Source of the DNA: Cepaea nemoralis
Lineage: Eukaryota > Mollusca > Gastropoda > Stylommatophora > Helicidae
Length of the DNA: 64,000 nt
Assembly: GCA_014155875.1 (NCBI GenBank)
Contig: JACEFZ010024497.1
Span: 1,382,501 to 1,446,500, forward strand
Direction: 5' to 3'
A program made the position numbers and the translations under genes. The notes under the pieces were generated by a model. That model ran no database searches and was not told the DNA's origin. It saw only the letters and a program-made list of their open reading frames with translations. Positions 55,092-64,000 of this stretch are shown piece after piece (positions within the stretch are counted from its first letter, which is position 1; every line of letters begins with the position of its first letter).

Positions 55092-56405
55092 TCATCTATC
55101 TCTTCTAAGACGGATTCTCTCTGATCGCCTCACATTCAAGTCTCCTGGCTCAAACATGTACCAGTCACTTCTTGGCGGTCTGTCCCGTGGTTCCTCAACC
55201 TCTGCCACGACAGGCAATTCGGGTAGTCTTATCGTCGCCTCCGGTACCTCAATTACCGCATCTTTCTCACACCGCTTTAACTCGTGTCCTGCTGCCCTAA
55301 TGTCAGGTCCATTCTCTCCCACTCTTCTAATAACATACGGGCCTCCTGATGCTTTTGGGACCTGCACCACTGTATATTTATCTACAGACCACTGGTCTTT
55401 AATCTTGCACCTCTCTGTATAGTGGACTCTCTTCCTAACTACTTCTCCTATGGTTAGCAATTTAGAGGATGATGTCTTGTCACATCTCTCTTTCCTTACA
55501 GCAGCTAACTTTCTTAACTGTTCGCCTGCCCTAACATGCGCATTACGCAGACGGGAAAGATGTCCAGTCACCCAGTTCTCAACATTTGGTTCCCCATCAT
55601 TACAATCACTATCATCACTAGCATCTAACATGAAATCTACTGGCAATCTGGGTTCTATTCCAAACACTAAGTAGTACGGGGAGTAACCTGTGGACGAGTG
55701 GGGCGTAGAGTTATAAACTAACAAAACCTCAGCTATATGTTCAGACCATTTCCTTTTCTGGCTTGCCTCTAGTGGCCTCAGAAGATCATGTAGGGTCCTA
55801 TTAAACCTTTCGCACTGACCGTTCCCTTTTGGATTGTAACTCGTGGTACGGCTCTTTTGAATCCCGTACACTCTACAGAGTTCTGCAATCACAGCCGATT
55901 CAAAGTTCCTGCCTTGATCTGAATGGAGTCTATGGGGTACACCTAAATACAGAAACCATTTCTCCACCAGAACTTTTGCAACTGTCGAGGCCTTCTGATC
56001 CCTTGTGGGAACAGCAACTGTAAATTTGGTGAAAACATCTGTAATGACCAACACATTTTCATACCCCCGACTATCCTTCTCTAACATAGTAAAATCCATG
56101 GTCACCACCTCAAAAGGCCTAGATGCTAATAAATTACCTGAAGGACCCTGCAGTTTAATATGGGGTGGTTTAGCAATATTACACCTCTGGCATCTTTTAC
56201 AAAACAGTTCAACATCTTTCGTGATGCCAACCCAATAACATCTACTTCTAAGGATTTGTATCATCCTATCTCTGCCCTGATGGCCGGTGCTGTGCACCGA
56301 TTCTAACACTCTCTGCTTCAATGCATCAGGTACCACTAATTGAGAAATCCACCCTCTACCTGGCCTCTTTAATTTCCTGTACAACAACCCATTAATCACA
56401 CTCAA
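55092..56405 (-). CDS. Gypsy integrase
   Basis: 437 codons. The zinc-binding HHCC motif spans HSTGHQG (H38, H42) to CQRC (C72, C75). The catalytic D,D-35-E triad is D104 (VVTMDFTM), D163 (HSDQGRNF) and E199 (GNGQCERFNR). The C-terminal part has basic patches and ends in a run of arginines (RRSERIRLRRDR); I see no chromodomain. The frame begins after a one-base break near 56400, with the upstream frame running on in RKRIECD. The integrase inserts the cDNA copy into the host genome. Confidence 0.93.
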   Translation of the reverse strand: MSVINGLLYRKLKRPGRGWISQLVVPDALKQRVLESVHSTGHQGRDRMIQILRSRCYWVGITKDVELFCKRCQRCNIAKPPHIKLQGPSGNLLASRPFEVVTMDFTMLEKDSRGYENVLVITDVFTKFTVAVPTRDQKASTVAKVLVEKWFLYLGVPHRLHSDQGRNFESAVIAELCRVYGIQKSRTTSYNPKGNGQCERFNRTLHDLLRPLEASQKRKWSEHIAEVLLVYNSTPHSSTGYSPYYLVFGIEPRLPVDFMLDASDDSDCNDGEPNVENWVTGHLSRLRNAHVRAGEQLRKLAAVRKERCDKTSSSKLLTIGEVVRKRVHYTERCKIKDQWSVDKYTVVQVPKASGGPYVIRRVGENGPDIRAAGHELKRCEKDAVIEVPEATIRLPELPVVAEVEEPRDRPPRSDWYMFEPGDLNVRRSERIRLRRDR

Positions 56406-58320
56406 TCCTCTTTCGCTGCTTCAACAAGCTTTTGGTTTCAGGGGGTAAACCCCTCATCTCTATCTTACTCAGTCTCACACTCTCACTCACACAAGTTAAC
56501 ACTTTATGCACATGCACATCTTCTGCTTGTAGTTTTATCAACTCTTCAGCTGAATATGATGGTAATGATAACAGTGGCACATTACCTACAGGGTTATTCT
56601 GTCTATCTACATCTACAATCTCTCCTATCCTAGCAGTTCTTAAGTTTGGACTAACTGGTGTAGCAGCTATGTGACTGATTGGAATGTCACCTTCTTCATC
56701 TGATCTTCCTGGGGCTTCAAATGGGTAGCGGGACAAATAATCAGCATTTCCATTAGCACGACCTGGTTTGTGCTTAATGGTGTAGTCAAACATCGACATC
56801 TGTGCTATCCATCTCTGCTCAATGGCACCCAGTTTTGCCTTTTGCCACAAAGCTAAATTCCTACTATCTGTAAAAACTTCTACTTTAGTACCTAAAAGAT
56901 AACTTCTAAACTTCTCAGTCATAGCCCACTTCAATGCAAGTAACTCAAGCTTAGAACTGCTTTTAGCGTTTCGTTCTGAGGGGCGAAGCGTACGGCTAGC
57001 ATAAGCTAAGACTCTTTTCTTACCATCTTGAATTTGTGAGAGGACAGCACCTAAACCCTGGTATGAGGCATCTACCTCCAATATGAACTGTAATGAGAAG
57101 TCTGGGAAGCCCAAAAGGGGTGTTGATGTCAGAGCCTCTTTTAATCGATTAAACGCCTCGTCACACTCTGGAGTCCACAACCGCCCTATGGGTCCTTTCT
57201 TCTTCTTAGTATCACCGGTTTGCTGCTGGTTGAGTTGGCCCACCAGCTCATGTAGTGGTCTTGCAATATTAGCAAACTTTGAGACAAACCGTCTATAATA
57301 ACTGGCTAACCCTAGAAATGACCTAAGTTCTGTCTGAGTTCTGGGCACAGGTGCTTCTTTTATGGCTGCAACTTTATCATCCATGGTACCAATGCCTTCT
57401 TCTGAAATGGTGTGCCCTAAAAACTCAACCTTTTTCTGACAAAAGTTACACTTTTCAGGATTTAGTTTTAGCCCAATGGACTGCAGTCTCTCAAACACTT
57501 TCTCAAGCCTACTCAAATGCTCTGAAAAATCCCCAGAAAACACCAAAATGTCATCAAGGTATACCAACAAAATCTGAAAAAAATAGTCATTCAGAGAGCA
57601 TTGCATTAACCTCTGGAAGCTGCTCGCGGAGTTTGCAAGTCCCATTGGCATACGCGTATACTCATACAAACCAAACGGGGTGGTAAAAGCAGTCTTCTCT
57701 TGATCCTCTGGCTTCATGGCCACCTGGTAATACCCACTGGCAAGATCTAGAGTTGAAAACAATTTGGCACCCCCTAGGGCATCTAGATACTCATCTACTC
57801 TAGGGAGAGGGTATGCATCTTTCTTTGTCCTAACGTTTACAGCCCGATAATCGACACATAGCCTAAGTCTACCATCCTTTTTTCTCACGAGGACCACCGG
57901 AGAAGCCCAAGGACTGGAACTTTCCTTAATTATCTGACTATCTAATAAACCTTGGAGATGATCTTGTACTTCTCTATAAAATGCTGGGGGAATTCTCCTA
58001 TAAGGCTGCTTAATGGGGGTCTCATCTGTCAACTGGATGCTATGGGTTACCCTATCTGTATAGCCTATGTCAGTATCTCCCTTGGCAAAAAGACTATCAT
58101 ACCTAACTAATAACTCCTCTAACTTCTTCCTATCTCTATCACTACCCTCAAAACTGCTCAAATCTACAGGGCACCTAACATCATCTTTCTCTCCGGCATA
58201 AGGCCGTGTTGAAACCTCCACTTCCTGAGCACTTACCATTTTGAAATGGTTGGTCAAATCTACAGTAGCATCTGAAATATCCCCAACCTTGAGTACCCTT
58301 CGACAAGAACATGTCTTCAT
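56392..58320 (-). CDS. Gypsy reverse transcriptase and RNase H
   Basis: 642 codons. RT: PYRRIPPAF near residue 106, SPWASPVVLVRKKDG near 136, LDLASGYYQVAM near 191 and the catalytic YLDDILVF at 254-261. The connection follows with FLGLASYYRRFV near 335. RNase H has the acidic residues of LEVDAS (about 417), KLELLAL (459), FTDSRN (485) and NADYLSRYP (527). All catalytic residues look intact. The ORF begins after a one-base break from the protease frame near 58290 and ends 14 bases inside the integrase frame. Confidence 0.95.
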   Translation of the reverse strand: MKTCSCRRVLKVGDISDATVDLTNHFKMVSAQEVEVSTRPYAGEKDDVRCPVDLSSFEGSDRDRKKLEELLVRYDSLFAKGDTDIGYTDRVTHSIQLTDETPIKQPYRRIPPAFYREVQDHLQGLLDSQIIKESSSPWASPVVLVRKKDGRLRLCVDYRAVNVRTKKDAYPLPRVDEYLDALGGAKLFSTLDLASGYYQVAMKPEDQEKTAFTTPFGLYEYTRMPMGLANSASSFQRLMQCSLNDYFFQILLVYLDDILVFSGDFSEHLSRLEKVFERLQSIGLKLNPEKCNFCQKKVEFLGHTISEEGIGTMDDKVAAIKEAPVPRTQTELRSFLGLASYYRRFVSKFANIARPLHELVGQLNQQQTGDTKKKKGPIGRLWTPECDEAFNRLKEALTSTPLLGFPDFSLQFILEVDASYQGLGAVLSQIQDGKKRVLAYASRTLRPSERNAKSSSKLELLALKWAMTEKFRSYLLGTKVEVFTDSRNLALWQKAKLGAIEQRWIAQMSMFDYTIKHKPGRANGNADYLSRYPFEAPGRSDEEGDIPISHIAATPVSPNLRTARIGEIVDVDRQNNPVGNVPLLSLPSYSAEELIKLQAEDVHVHKVLTCVSESVRLSKIEMRGLPPETKSLLKQRKRIECD

Positions 58321-59035
58321 CCCCCAGATTGACCACTTGGACTTGGCATACGCCCCGTCTCAAGGTAGTCAAAGTGTGGGAGAAAAGCAAACCCTTGTGC
58401 TCCAAGTCTCGAGTTGGGCTGAAAATGACATGCATATTTTCACTCACAAATCTTACACATTTTACACTAACTGCAGTGATGGAGCGGGCAGGTACGCAAA
58501 CTCTATTGTCAACAAACACTTTAACTCCGTCCAGTCCGACTCCAGGAATCTCCTCCGCTGTGCTGCTCCAATTAAGAAACCTACACAGATTCGGTACTGA
58601 CTGTAAAATGTTCGTGCCAATAATGCCAGGCACTCTTCTCTCCCCATTGTCCATGTCTTTGGTGACAAACACCCCACAGTCCTTCACTTGTGTCCCACCC
58701 AACACAATGTCACACATGAAGTACCCCACATATGGAATCATTACGCCATTTGCGGCCGTCAACCTAACGAATTGTCCTTCCTTTAGAACAAAGTCCTGGA
58801 ACATGCCCTTGAAACAGGCCTCAGTAATGGTGGATACTTGAGAACCTGTATCGATGACACACTGGACACTCTTCCCACCTATCAAGACAGTCTCTTCGGG
58901 CCTACCACCCACAATTTTAATGTCCGAGCCATGACGCTCCCCTTCTAATACCTGGCTCCCAGCCTTAGAGGGGTCCCGTTTAATGCTTGTCTGCACTCGC
59001 GTCTCAAGTGACCAACCCGATTGCATCGCCAGCAA
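58181..59035 (-). CDS. Gypsy protease region
   Basis: This frame overlaps the end of gag by 91 bases and stands in the -1 frame to it, as in elements that use programmed -1 frameshifting. The retropepsin motif VIDTGSQVSTI has the catalytic Asp at about residue 62 of the ORF. The closest thing to a slip site in the overlap is ATTAAAC, which departs from the canonical form. The frame runs out at 58181 where the RT frame has already begun at 58320, +1 relative to it. The ORF starts are computational and the protein is cut from the polyprotein. Confidence 0.85.
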   Translation of the reverse strand: MLAMQSGWSLETRVQTSIKRDPSKAGSQVLEGERHGSDIKIVGGRPEETVLIGGKSVQCVIDTGSQVSTITEACFKGMFQDFVLKEGQFVRLTAANGVMIPYVGYFMCDIVLGGTQVKDCGVFVTKDMDNGERRVPGIIGTNILQSVPNLCRFLNWSSTAEEIPGVGLDGVKVFVDNRVCVPARSITAVSVKCVRFVSENMHVIFSPTRDLEHKGLLFSHTLTTLRRGVCQVQVVNLGDEDMFLSKGTQGWGYFRCYCRFDQPFQNGKCSGSGGFNTALCRRER

Positions 59036-60004
59036 CGTGGCACTTGATGTTGTTGATCGCTGGTGGTGAGTCTGTTCAGCCTGGCACCAATCTCAGACAT
59101 CTCCCTCTGAAGAAAGTCAATTTCACCCTGCCTGGAAGTAAACTCAGTTCTTGGTGGTACTCGAGCTGGCTCAGTATGTGCAGGCCTACATTCTACCGTT
59201 TGTGGGACTACCTCAGCCTGCACCGGCCCATACCGCCCCTGCTGAAACTCAACTTTCACTGCTGAAGGTACGCTTGACTGAATTTCCCCAGTGTTCTCAT
59301 TTCTGGCTCTCACCTCTACCTCTCTGATTTCAGCACCTAGTGGGGCCCGCACACCTTCCCACGTTTGTGCGCACTCCCTGACTTGAAGAAAAGTCACAGA
59401 TGAATCTTGTGCGATCTTTTCTTTTAGGACAGTTTGGGTGAAACTGTCCCTTATGCCAGCCACAAACTGGTCTCGAAGGGCCTCCCCATCCAACACAGGG
59501 ACACCTTGCGTTTCCTGGGCCTTCACTACCCTCTTGAACTCAGCATTGACCCTATGGGAGAAGTCATGGACTGTCTCCCCAGCTCGCTGGCGTATTGTGA
59601 ATAACGTTGCCAGGAGCTCCCGTAGACTCTTCTTCTCACCATATATCTTCAGCAAGGCCTGTAGCATGGCCTCGGGATCTTCCTCAGGAGCATGGAGTTC
59701 CAACTCCCTCCTGACAGGACTGGTTATGCTGTCGAAAATAACATCCACCTTATCGACAGTCTCTAACATGCCAGCCCTCCAAGCTGACCTCACCTCCCTG
59801 ACGTACTCTTCTACCTGATGGCCCACCTTTCTCCCCAAAACACCGAACAGGCTTTCTGGTTGGTACTACAACGTACCTCAAAGCCTCAGTGAGCTCGCGT
59901 GGTGGAGCTTCCACTGGGCGGGAATCTTCGGTTCCCATCGTAGAAACTGGCGGCGACTCGTCTTCTTCAACTCTCACTGCCGCACGAGTACTTCTGGTCT
60001 CCAT
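58945..60004 (-). pseudogene. Gypsy gag, frameshifted
   Basis: A start at 60004 (METRSTRAAVRVEEDE) opens a short frame, and the rest of gag continues in another frame from about 59838 (RKVGHQVEEYVREVRSAW). The one-base break is in a GGGG run near 59835. The second part (up to 297 codons) includes the retrotransposon capsid-like stretch AMLQALLKIYGEKKSLRELL and RQRAGETVHDFSHRVNAEF. Near its end lies one zinc knuckle, CWRCNRVGHLRREC, of CCHC type. Gag would form the particle and bind the RNA. Confidence 0.88.
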
Positions 60005-60200
60005 CTTAAGGACAAGATACTATGCTACGGGTGGTTCTGCAATGGAGCCTAACTAGCTAACCTGGGTTTTGCTATCTCTAGAAGACTATTACCAACTATA
60101 CCAAAAATGAACCGACACAGAAACCAACTAAAGACCTCAACTAAAACAATCACTTGGTACCAAAACAATCCTACCAGAATAATTCTAAGGCTGTCACTAT

Positions 60201-60218
60201 CCTGGTTCAGGCTCGCCA
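60201..60218 (-). promoter_or_regulatory. Candidate primer binding site
   Basis: The - strand reads TGGCGAGCCTGAACCAGG two bases inside the 5' LTR. TGG at the start pairs with a tRNA CCA end. I cannot name the tRNA. Confidence 0.65.
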
Positions 60219-60220
60219 CT

Positions 60221-61028
60221 TGAAAACTAAGGTATAAACAGGAAGCAAGGACCACTTACTTCTGCTACGGTGATGTGAGGAGAAGAGCGCAAACCCTGAC
60301 TGCGTAGGGCCAAAGAAGAAAATGAATAAAGAGAAAGAACCTCTCACCGTCCTCGGTTAACAAGAATAGAAAAGAATTAAGGTTTAAGAAGATCCCAGGG
60401 TGGGCCGACAGGGGATTAGAACAATATTCTCCAATCCCAGACAAAGAATTACTCCAAGGGCTGTTCTAACACCAATGACTATAACACTAGAGTCTATCAA
60501 CTAAACAACAAAGTAAGGGTAACACAAGCATCATTTGTTTATTACACTTCTAAACTTCACAATAATATACAGACATGTAGCATCAACAAAGAAATTAGGA
60601 TACAGCAAAAATCAAACAGCAAAGAGACTAACCTAACAAACCAAATTCCTAAATGTAGCAAAAACTTCTAATCCAGTGAAAGCTACAAATCTACCAAACA
60701 CTAATCCACCAACAACTGATCCACTAAAACTAATTTATCAAAAACTTCTAGTCCACCAAAAACTAATTTATCAAAAACTTCTAGTCTACTAAAAACCCAG
60801 GAAAATCTAAAATCTAAAACTAGAATTCTGGCTTTTCCACTGCAAAACTTCAGGGTCTAACTACTAAACACACAATAGAAATAGGCATTGGCGCCTAGTC
60901 ACTCAGTGGTGGACTACGGAAAAAGGGCCAGTTCTACCTGTGCGGGGCCTTATATATTGGGGTCCCAGAGTTCCAGACCAATCAGACGCCCTCTTGCAGA
61001 ATTCCACCATCATCGCGAGCCGAGTACA
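60221..61028 (-). repeat. 5' LTR of the Gypsy element
   Basis: On the - strand it begins TGTACTCGG and ends TTAGTTTTCA. A TATA-box-like CCAATATATAAGG (- strand) lies at about 60949-60961 and an AATAAA on the same strand at 60538-60543. Confidence 0.95.
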
Positions 61029-61032
61029 TTTT

Positions 61033-61755
61033 GTAACCTGTCAGTATTGTTATTAAGGATGACAAGAGTGTTGAGCACGTGACATCATGGTGCAGACGAG
61101 CCCGGTGACCTCACAAGGGCAGGTTAAAGATGACCGTCCCTCTTTTAACATGAACGTAAGAGGAGCAGCGTTCTGTTATCCGTATATTGATCAACAAAGG
61201 GGTGAAACCTACAGACATTCATCGGCGCATGACGGTCCTGTATGGCGGTGCATGCCTGTCAGTCCAGGAAGTGATTTCAGAATATATTCACACACACACA
61301 AATATTTAGGGTTTTCATATGAAGCCCCCTCGCAATTTATTGCCTTGTGTATTTCGCTGCATATTGTCAGAGGCGTGCTGCAGAGTCATGTGAAGTGAAT
61401 GGGTGAATCATAGTTTAGCTGAAATACACACTCACTGCTGGTGTCATCTATTTCGGCGAAAGCATGATTCATCGATTCACTTCATTTGATGTATAATACG
61501 GCAGGATGCACCTAACTAGATAAAGATAAATTTGCCAGCCATAAATCGTGTAATCTAGTGTTTGTTGCTTGTGTGTGTAAATAAATAAAAGGCATTTGCT
61601 ATTATGTTAAGGAGACATAGCTCGTGAATCCACAAATTAAGATTATATAATCTTGTAGCAGGTCATCCGCATAACATCGCTCTCATCCCGGCCCGCATGA
61701 AAAACTCTGCATCCTTTGCTTGGTCGCCTGCCTCGTGTATGTTTATACTCACGGT
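61033..61755. other. No recognisable feature
   Basis: Intron beyond the LTR element. No netrin NTR exon is found here. Confidence 0.45.
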
Positions 61756-61762
61756 ATCTTCA

Positions 61763-61985
61763 ATGCCCCATGTCCGTCCTCGTGCTGGTCAACCCTTCAA
61801 CAATCTTCCAGACGCCATGCCCCATGTCCGTCCTCGTGCTGGTCAACCCTTCAACAATATTCCAGCCGTATGCCATGCCCCATGTCCGTCCTCGTGCTGG
61901 ACAACCCTTCAACAATCTTCCAGACGCCATGCCCCATGTCCGTCTTCGTGCTGGACAACCCTTCAACAATCTCCCAGAAGCCATG
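61763..61985. repeat. 54-bp tandem repeat, four copies
   Basis: The unit is gccccatgtccgtcctcgtg followed by ctggtcaacccttcaacaatcttccagacgccat. The second copy has a small insertion. Confidence 0.94.
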
Positions 61986-61989
61986 CCTC

Positions 61990-62370
61990 CATCACTGTTC
62001 TTTCACAACCGACTTGACGTTACACGTGGCCACAGTATTTCAGTTGCCGATGCTGTTTATCAGCAGTAAATCAGCCATTACTCTCTTTGGACAACAATCA
62101 CTGTCGAATTAATATGGCCGGCCCAGTCATAGGATTATTTATCTGAGTCAGGGGTATACCCTAATATAACTTCTCTTTTGAGGTTGAACAGGTGAGGGTA
62201 ATGTTATAATCGAATAGAATTCATGAGCAGTTCCTCTTCCCCCCCCCCCCCCTTTCCCTCCGCGGGTGTTCAGATCATGTAGAATTTCAGGATGTGACTA
62301 CTTCTGGGTCCATGATATTCTAAAATAATGTATGTAGTATGTATGTCAGCGCCAAAATCTCGATTTCCTC
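61990..62370. other. No recognisable feature apart from a C run near 62240
   Basis: Intron sequence. Confidence 0.4.
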
Positions 62371-62477
62371 CTTTAGTGTAGGGCTGGCTGAGTGGATAGA
62401 CGCATTATACACACAGTCGACTCGTCGCGCTATCGAGAACAAGTCGCCTAATCGGAAGCCGGGCACGTGCTAGAAAA

Positions 62478-63940
62478 ATGGCACGTTGCAAGAAAAACTC
62501 CACAAGACACCCGACGTTCAAAATGAGCAGCGTGGAAGCCGCCAATACTATCAAGAAGATGCAAGAAGAAATCTTGTCTCCGAGCCGCAGCACAACGCCA
62601 GAACCTCAAGAAACATTAAAAGAAGCTACCACTTCTACGCCAGACGAAGCCGCACCCGCCGCTCAACCGTCGCCAGAGACTACAACTTTAACTGAAGCCA
62701 GCAGCATCCGTGAAGTTTTCAAAAGCACGAAGATGAAGCAGCCTAGTCTACCTAAGACCTCCACATCGGAGTAAACCACAATAACAGAGGACTTCACGGG
62801 CAAATTACTGCTAAAACAAACAAGCGTGGGAGAAGCCAACCTGTCGGCGCTACCAATAGACAAGATAATCAGTCTGTTGGAAATCGAGCTGGGAGGAAAC
62901 AGCATCTTCCAGCTGCGCAAGACACCTGATGGAGTAGTGGTCTCCATCAACAAAAACCCAAAGACCACATCACTTATGCAGAAGATTGCACAATAAGAGA
63001 AGGCCGACATCAAGCTTCATACGGCATCTTATTGGAAGCCACCCGACACAGCATGATGAAACGATGGGTCATTAAACAGTCAAGACCCATCTCACCAACG
63101 ACCAGATCAGGGTGCTCTAAGTGCCAGAAGTTTTGGCACACCGTGCCAGCTGCATGAGTGAGGTGGAGGTGTGTAGATATTGCACCGGACCCCTTCCCCA
63201 CAGCCAGTGCCAGCAAGCAAAGACCGACAAGGACTTCAGGAGGCCTAACTCAAACAGAAAGTGCGCCAACTGCCTCGGCAACCACGGCGCCAGGTACCTC
63301 GACTGCTCCTGCAACCAAGACAGCAAGGAAGCTATGAAGATCACCATCAAAACTAACCTGCCCTATAAAGAGGCTAGGAGGCAGTACGAGGCTACCAATC
63401 GACTCACAAACAGCAACAAAGCGCAACTGGAAGACCAACTGAAGGACCTGAGAGCAAAGTTCAAAAACATGGAAGAAACACAAGACAAGACGCAAGAAAC
63501 ACAGATAACAGCCGTTCAGCGCATCCTGGACGAACTAAAGCAAGTACAGCAGAAAATTGAACAGGACGTCGTTCGAATGGCTGCTATAAAGGCTGAAACA
63601 GACGAAACTCTATCAAAAATCCAAGACGAGAGAGACAAAACAGAAGGAACTCTCAAACAGATACAAGAAGAATGAGAACAAATAGAACTAGTCAAGTCTA
63701 AAACCGAAACACCCGAACCAGAAAACACAAAGACCCAAACAGAAGAAGAATCAACAGAAGATGAAATAGACCTGGATGAAAACGGCTACCCAAACCAAGA
63801 ACAATGGTTCGAGAGGCGATATGGAAAGAACCAAGTCGGAACCGCCCATGACACACGAAATCAAAGAAGACCGAGAAGATTCGAAGACAACCCAAGACGG
63901 GGAAAGAGGTGGAACACCAGGAGAGACGACAACCGGTAAA
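62478..63940 (+). pseudogene. LINE ORF1 (gag-like, zinc knuckles), interrupted, element runs off the window
   Basis: The coding sense starts MARCKKNSTRHPTFKM at 62478. In-frame TAA stops come at 62772-62774 and near 62997, a frame break lies near 63050-63160, and a TGA near 63673. Knuckle-like pieces are CSKCQKFWHT (broken), CRYCTGPLPHSQC and CANCLGNHGARYLDC, as in ORF1 proteins of jockey/I-type LINEs. A long coiled-coil-like Glu/Lys/Gln stretch follows (63400-63670), then an acidic and Arg-rich end. ORF1p would bind element RNA. ORF2 should lie past base 64000. Whether it belongs to the LINE at 18795 is unknown. Confidence 0.8.
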
Positions 63941-64000
63941 ACTCCGTGAAGAAAACAGCACCATATGACGGGGTGGGTACACAATTACTCCAGGCCTCAA

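Larger units (their letters stand above)
53370..61028 (-). mobile_element. Ty3/Gypsy LTR retrotransposon, young, antisense to netrin
   Basis: Two 808-bp LTRs flank a gag-protease-reverse transcriptase-RNase H-integrase interior on the - strand. The LTRs differ at one base (53871 T, 60722 C), so insertion is recent. The flanks carry TTTT on each side (53366-53369 and 61029-61032), a probable 4-base target duplication. RT before integrase is the Ty3/Gypsy order. No envelope-like ORF lies between integrase and the 3' LTR. Single-base frame breaks divide the coding region into several ORFs. Confidence 0.95.

Noticed and set aside
61033..64000. Search for the next netrin NTR exon
   Set aside because: No stretch with flanking splice sites and NTR-like sequence was found. 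The exon must lie downstream.

Overview
The window is a piece of a large, repeat-choked animal genome. It has no bacterial-style gene layout. Almost everything sits in introns of one gene, a netrin (secreted axon-guidance ligand) read on the + strand. Five exons can be placed with splice sites: two alternative-looking copies of the second laminin-type EGF domain (LE2a 3829-4017, LE2b 8362-8550), the third LE domain (16871-17020), a 51-base linker exon (24865-24915) and the first exon of the C-terminal NTR domain (53100-53177). The signal peptide, laminin-N domain and LE1 must lie upstream of base 1, and the rest of the NTR domain downstream of base 64000. Netrin identity, large introns, many tRNA-derived SINEs and RTE/BovB-like and I-like LINEs suggest a lophotrochozoan invertebrate. 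A mollusc, perhaps a heterobranch gastropod, is my guess, with low confidence.

Layout. 1-1250: 18-bp minisatellite. 1385-3300: LINE 5' piece, antisense RTE fragment, a 28S rRNA-derived module and two SINEs. 3370-3790: TG-rich tract leading into exon LE2a. 4500-6080: SINE and RTE remnants. 6835-10050: diverged 30-33 bp tandem repeats with exon LE2b between them. 11280-14430: 54, 34 and 47 bp tandem arrays. 15130-16550: LINE fragments and (TTA)n. 16871: exon LE3, followed at once by (ATC)n and 1.2 kb of GATA-like repeat. 18790-23612: a decayed I-like LINE (endonuclease, reverse transcriptase, RNase H) with a (GAA)n tail. 24865: linker exon. 25040-28745: 49-bp array, then a 3-kb satellite with a 13-unit higher-order repeat. 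28900-35345: LINE and SINE debris and a complete hAT-type MITE. 35395-38680: 53-bp array and long tetranucleotide tracts. 38900-46960: SINEs, a foldback hairpin, a 660-bp (CTT)n array, TCTA/TCTG composites and a 48-bp array. 47200-53000: MITE remnant, LINE and SINE fragments, a 75-bp array. 53100: NTR exon with a (CA)n tract at its donor. 53370-61028: a very young Ty3/Gypsy LTR retrotransposon, antisense to netrin. 61760-61985: 54-bp array. 62478-63940: gag-like ORF1 of another LINE that runs off the edge.

How the parts work together. All five netrin exons begin and end in phase 1, so each can be skipped or swapped without breaking frame. The two LE2 exons are the same length (189 bp), keep all eight cysteines and differ at a basic patch that in vertebrate netrin-1 helps choose the receptor. 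LE2a has a UG-repeat tract just upstream of its acceptor, and the NTR exon has a CA-repeat at its donor. Both are known types of splicing control element. The most interesting reading of the window is therefore an alternatively spliced netrin whose receptor-binding module may be exchangeable. By rough tally about a quarter of the window is tandem repeat and most of the rest is recognisable transposon debris.
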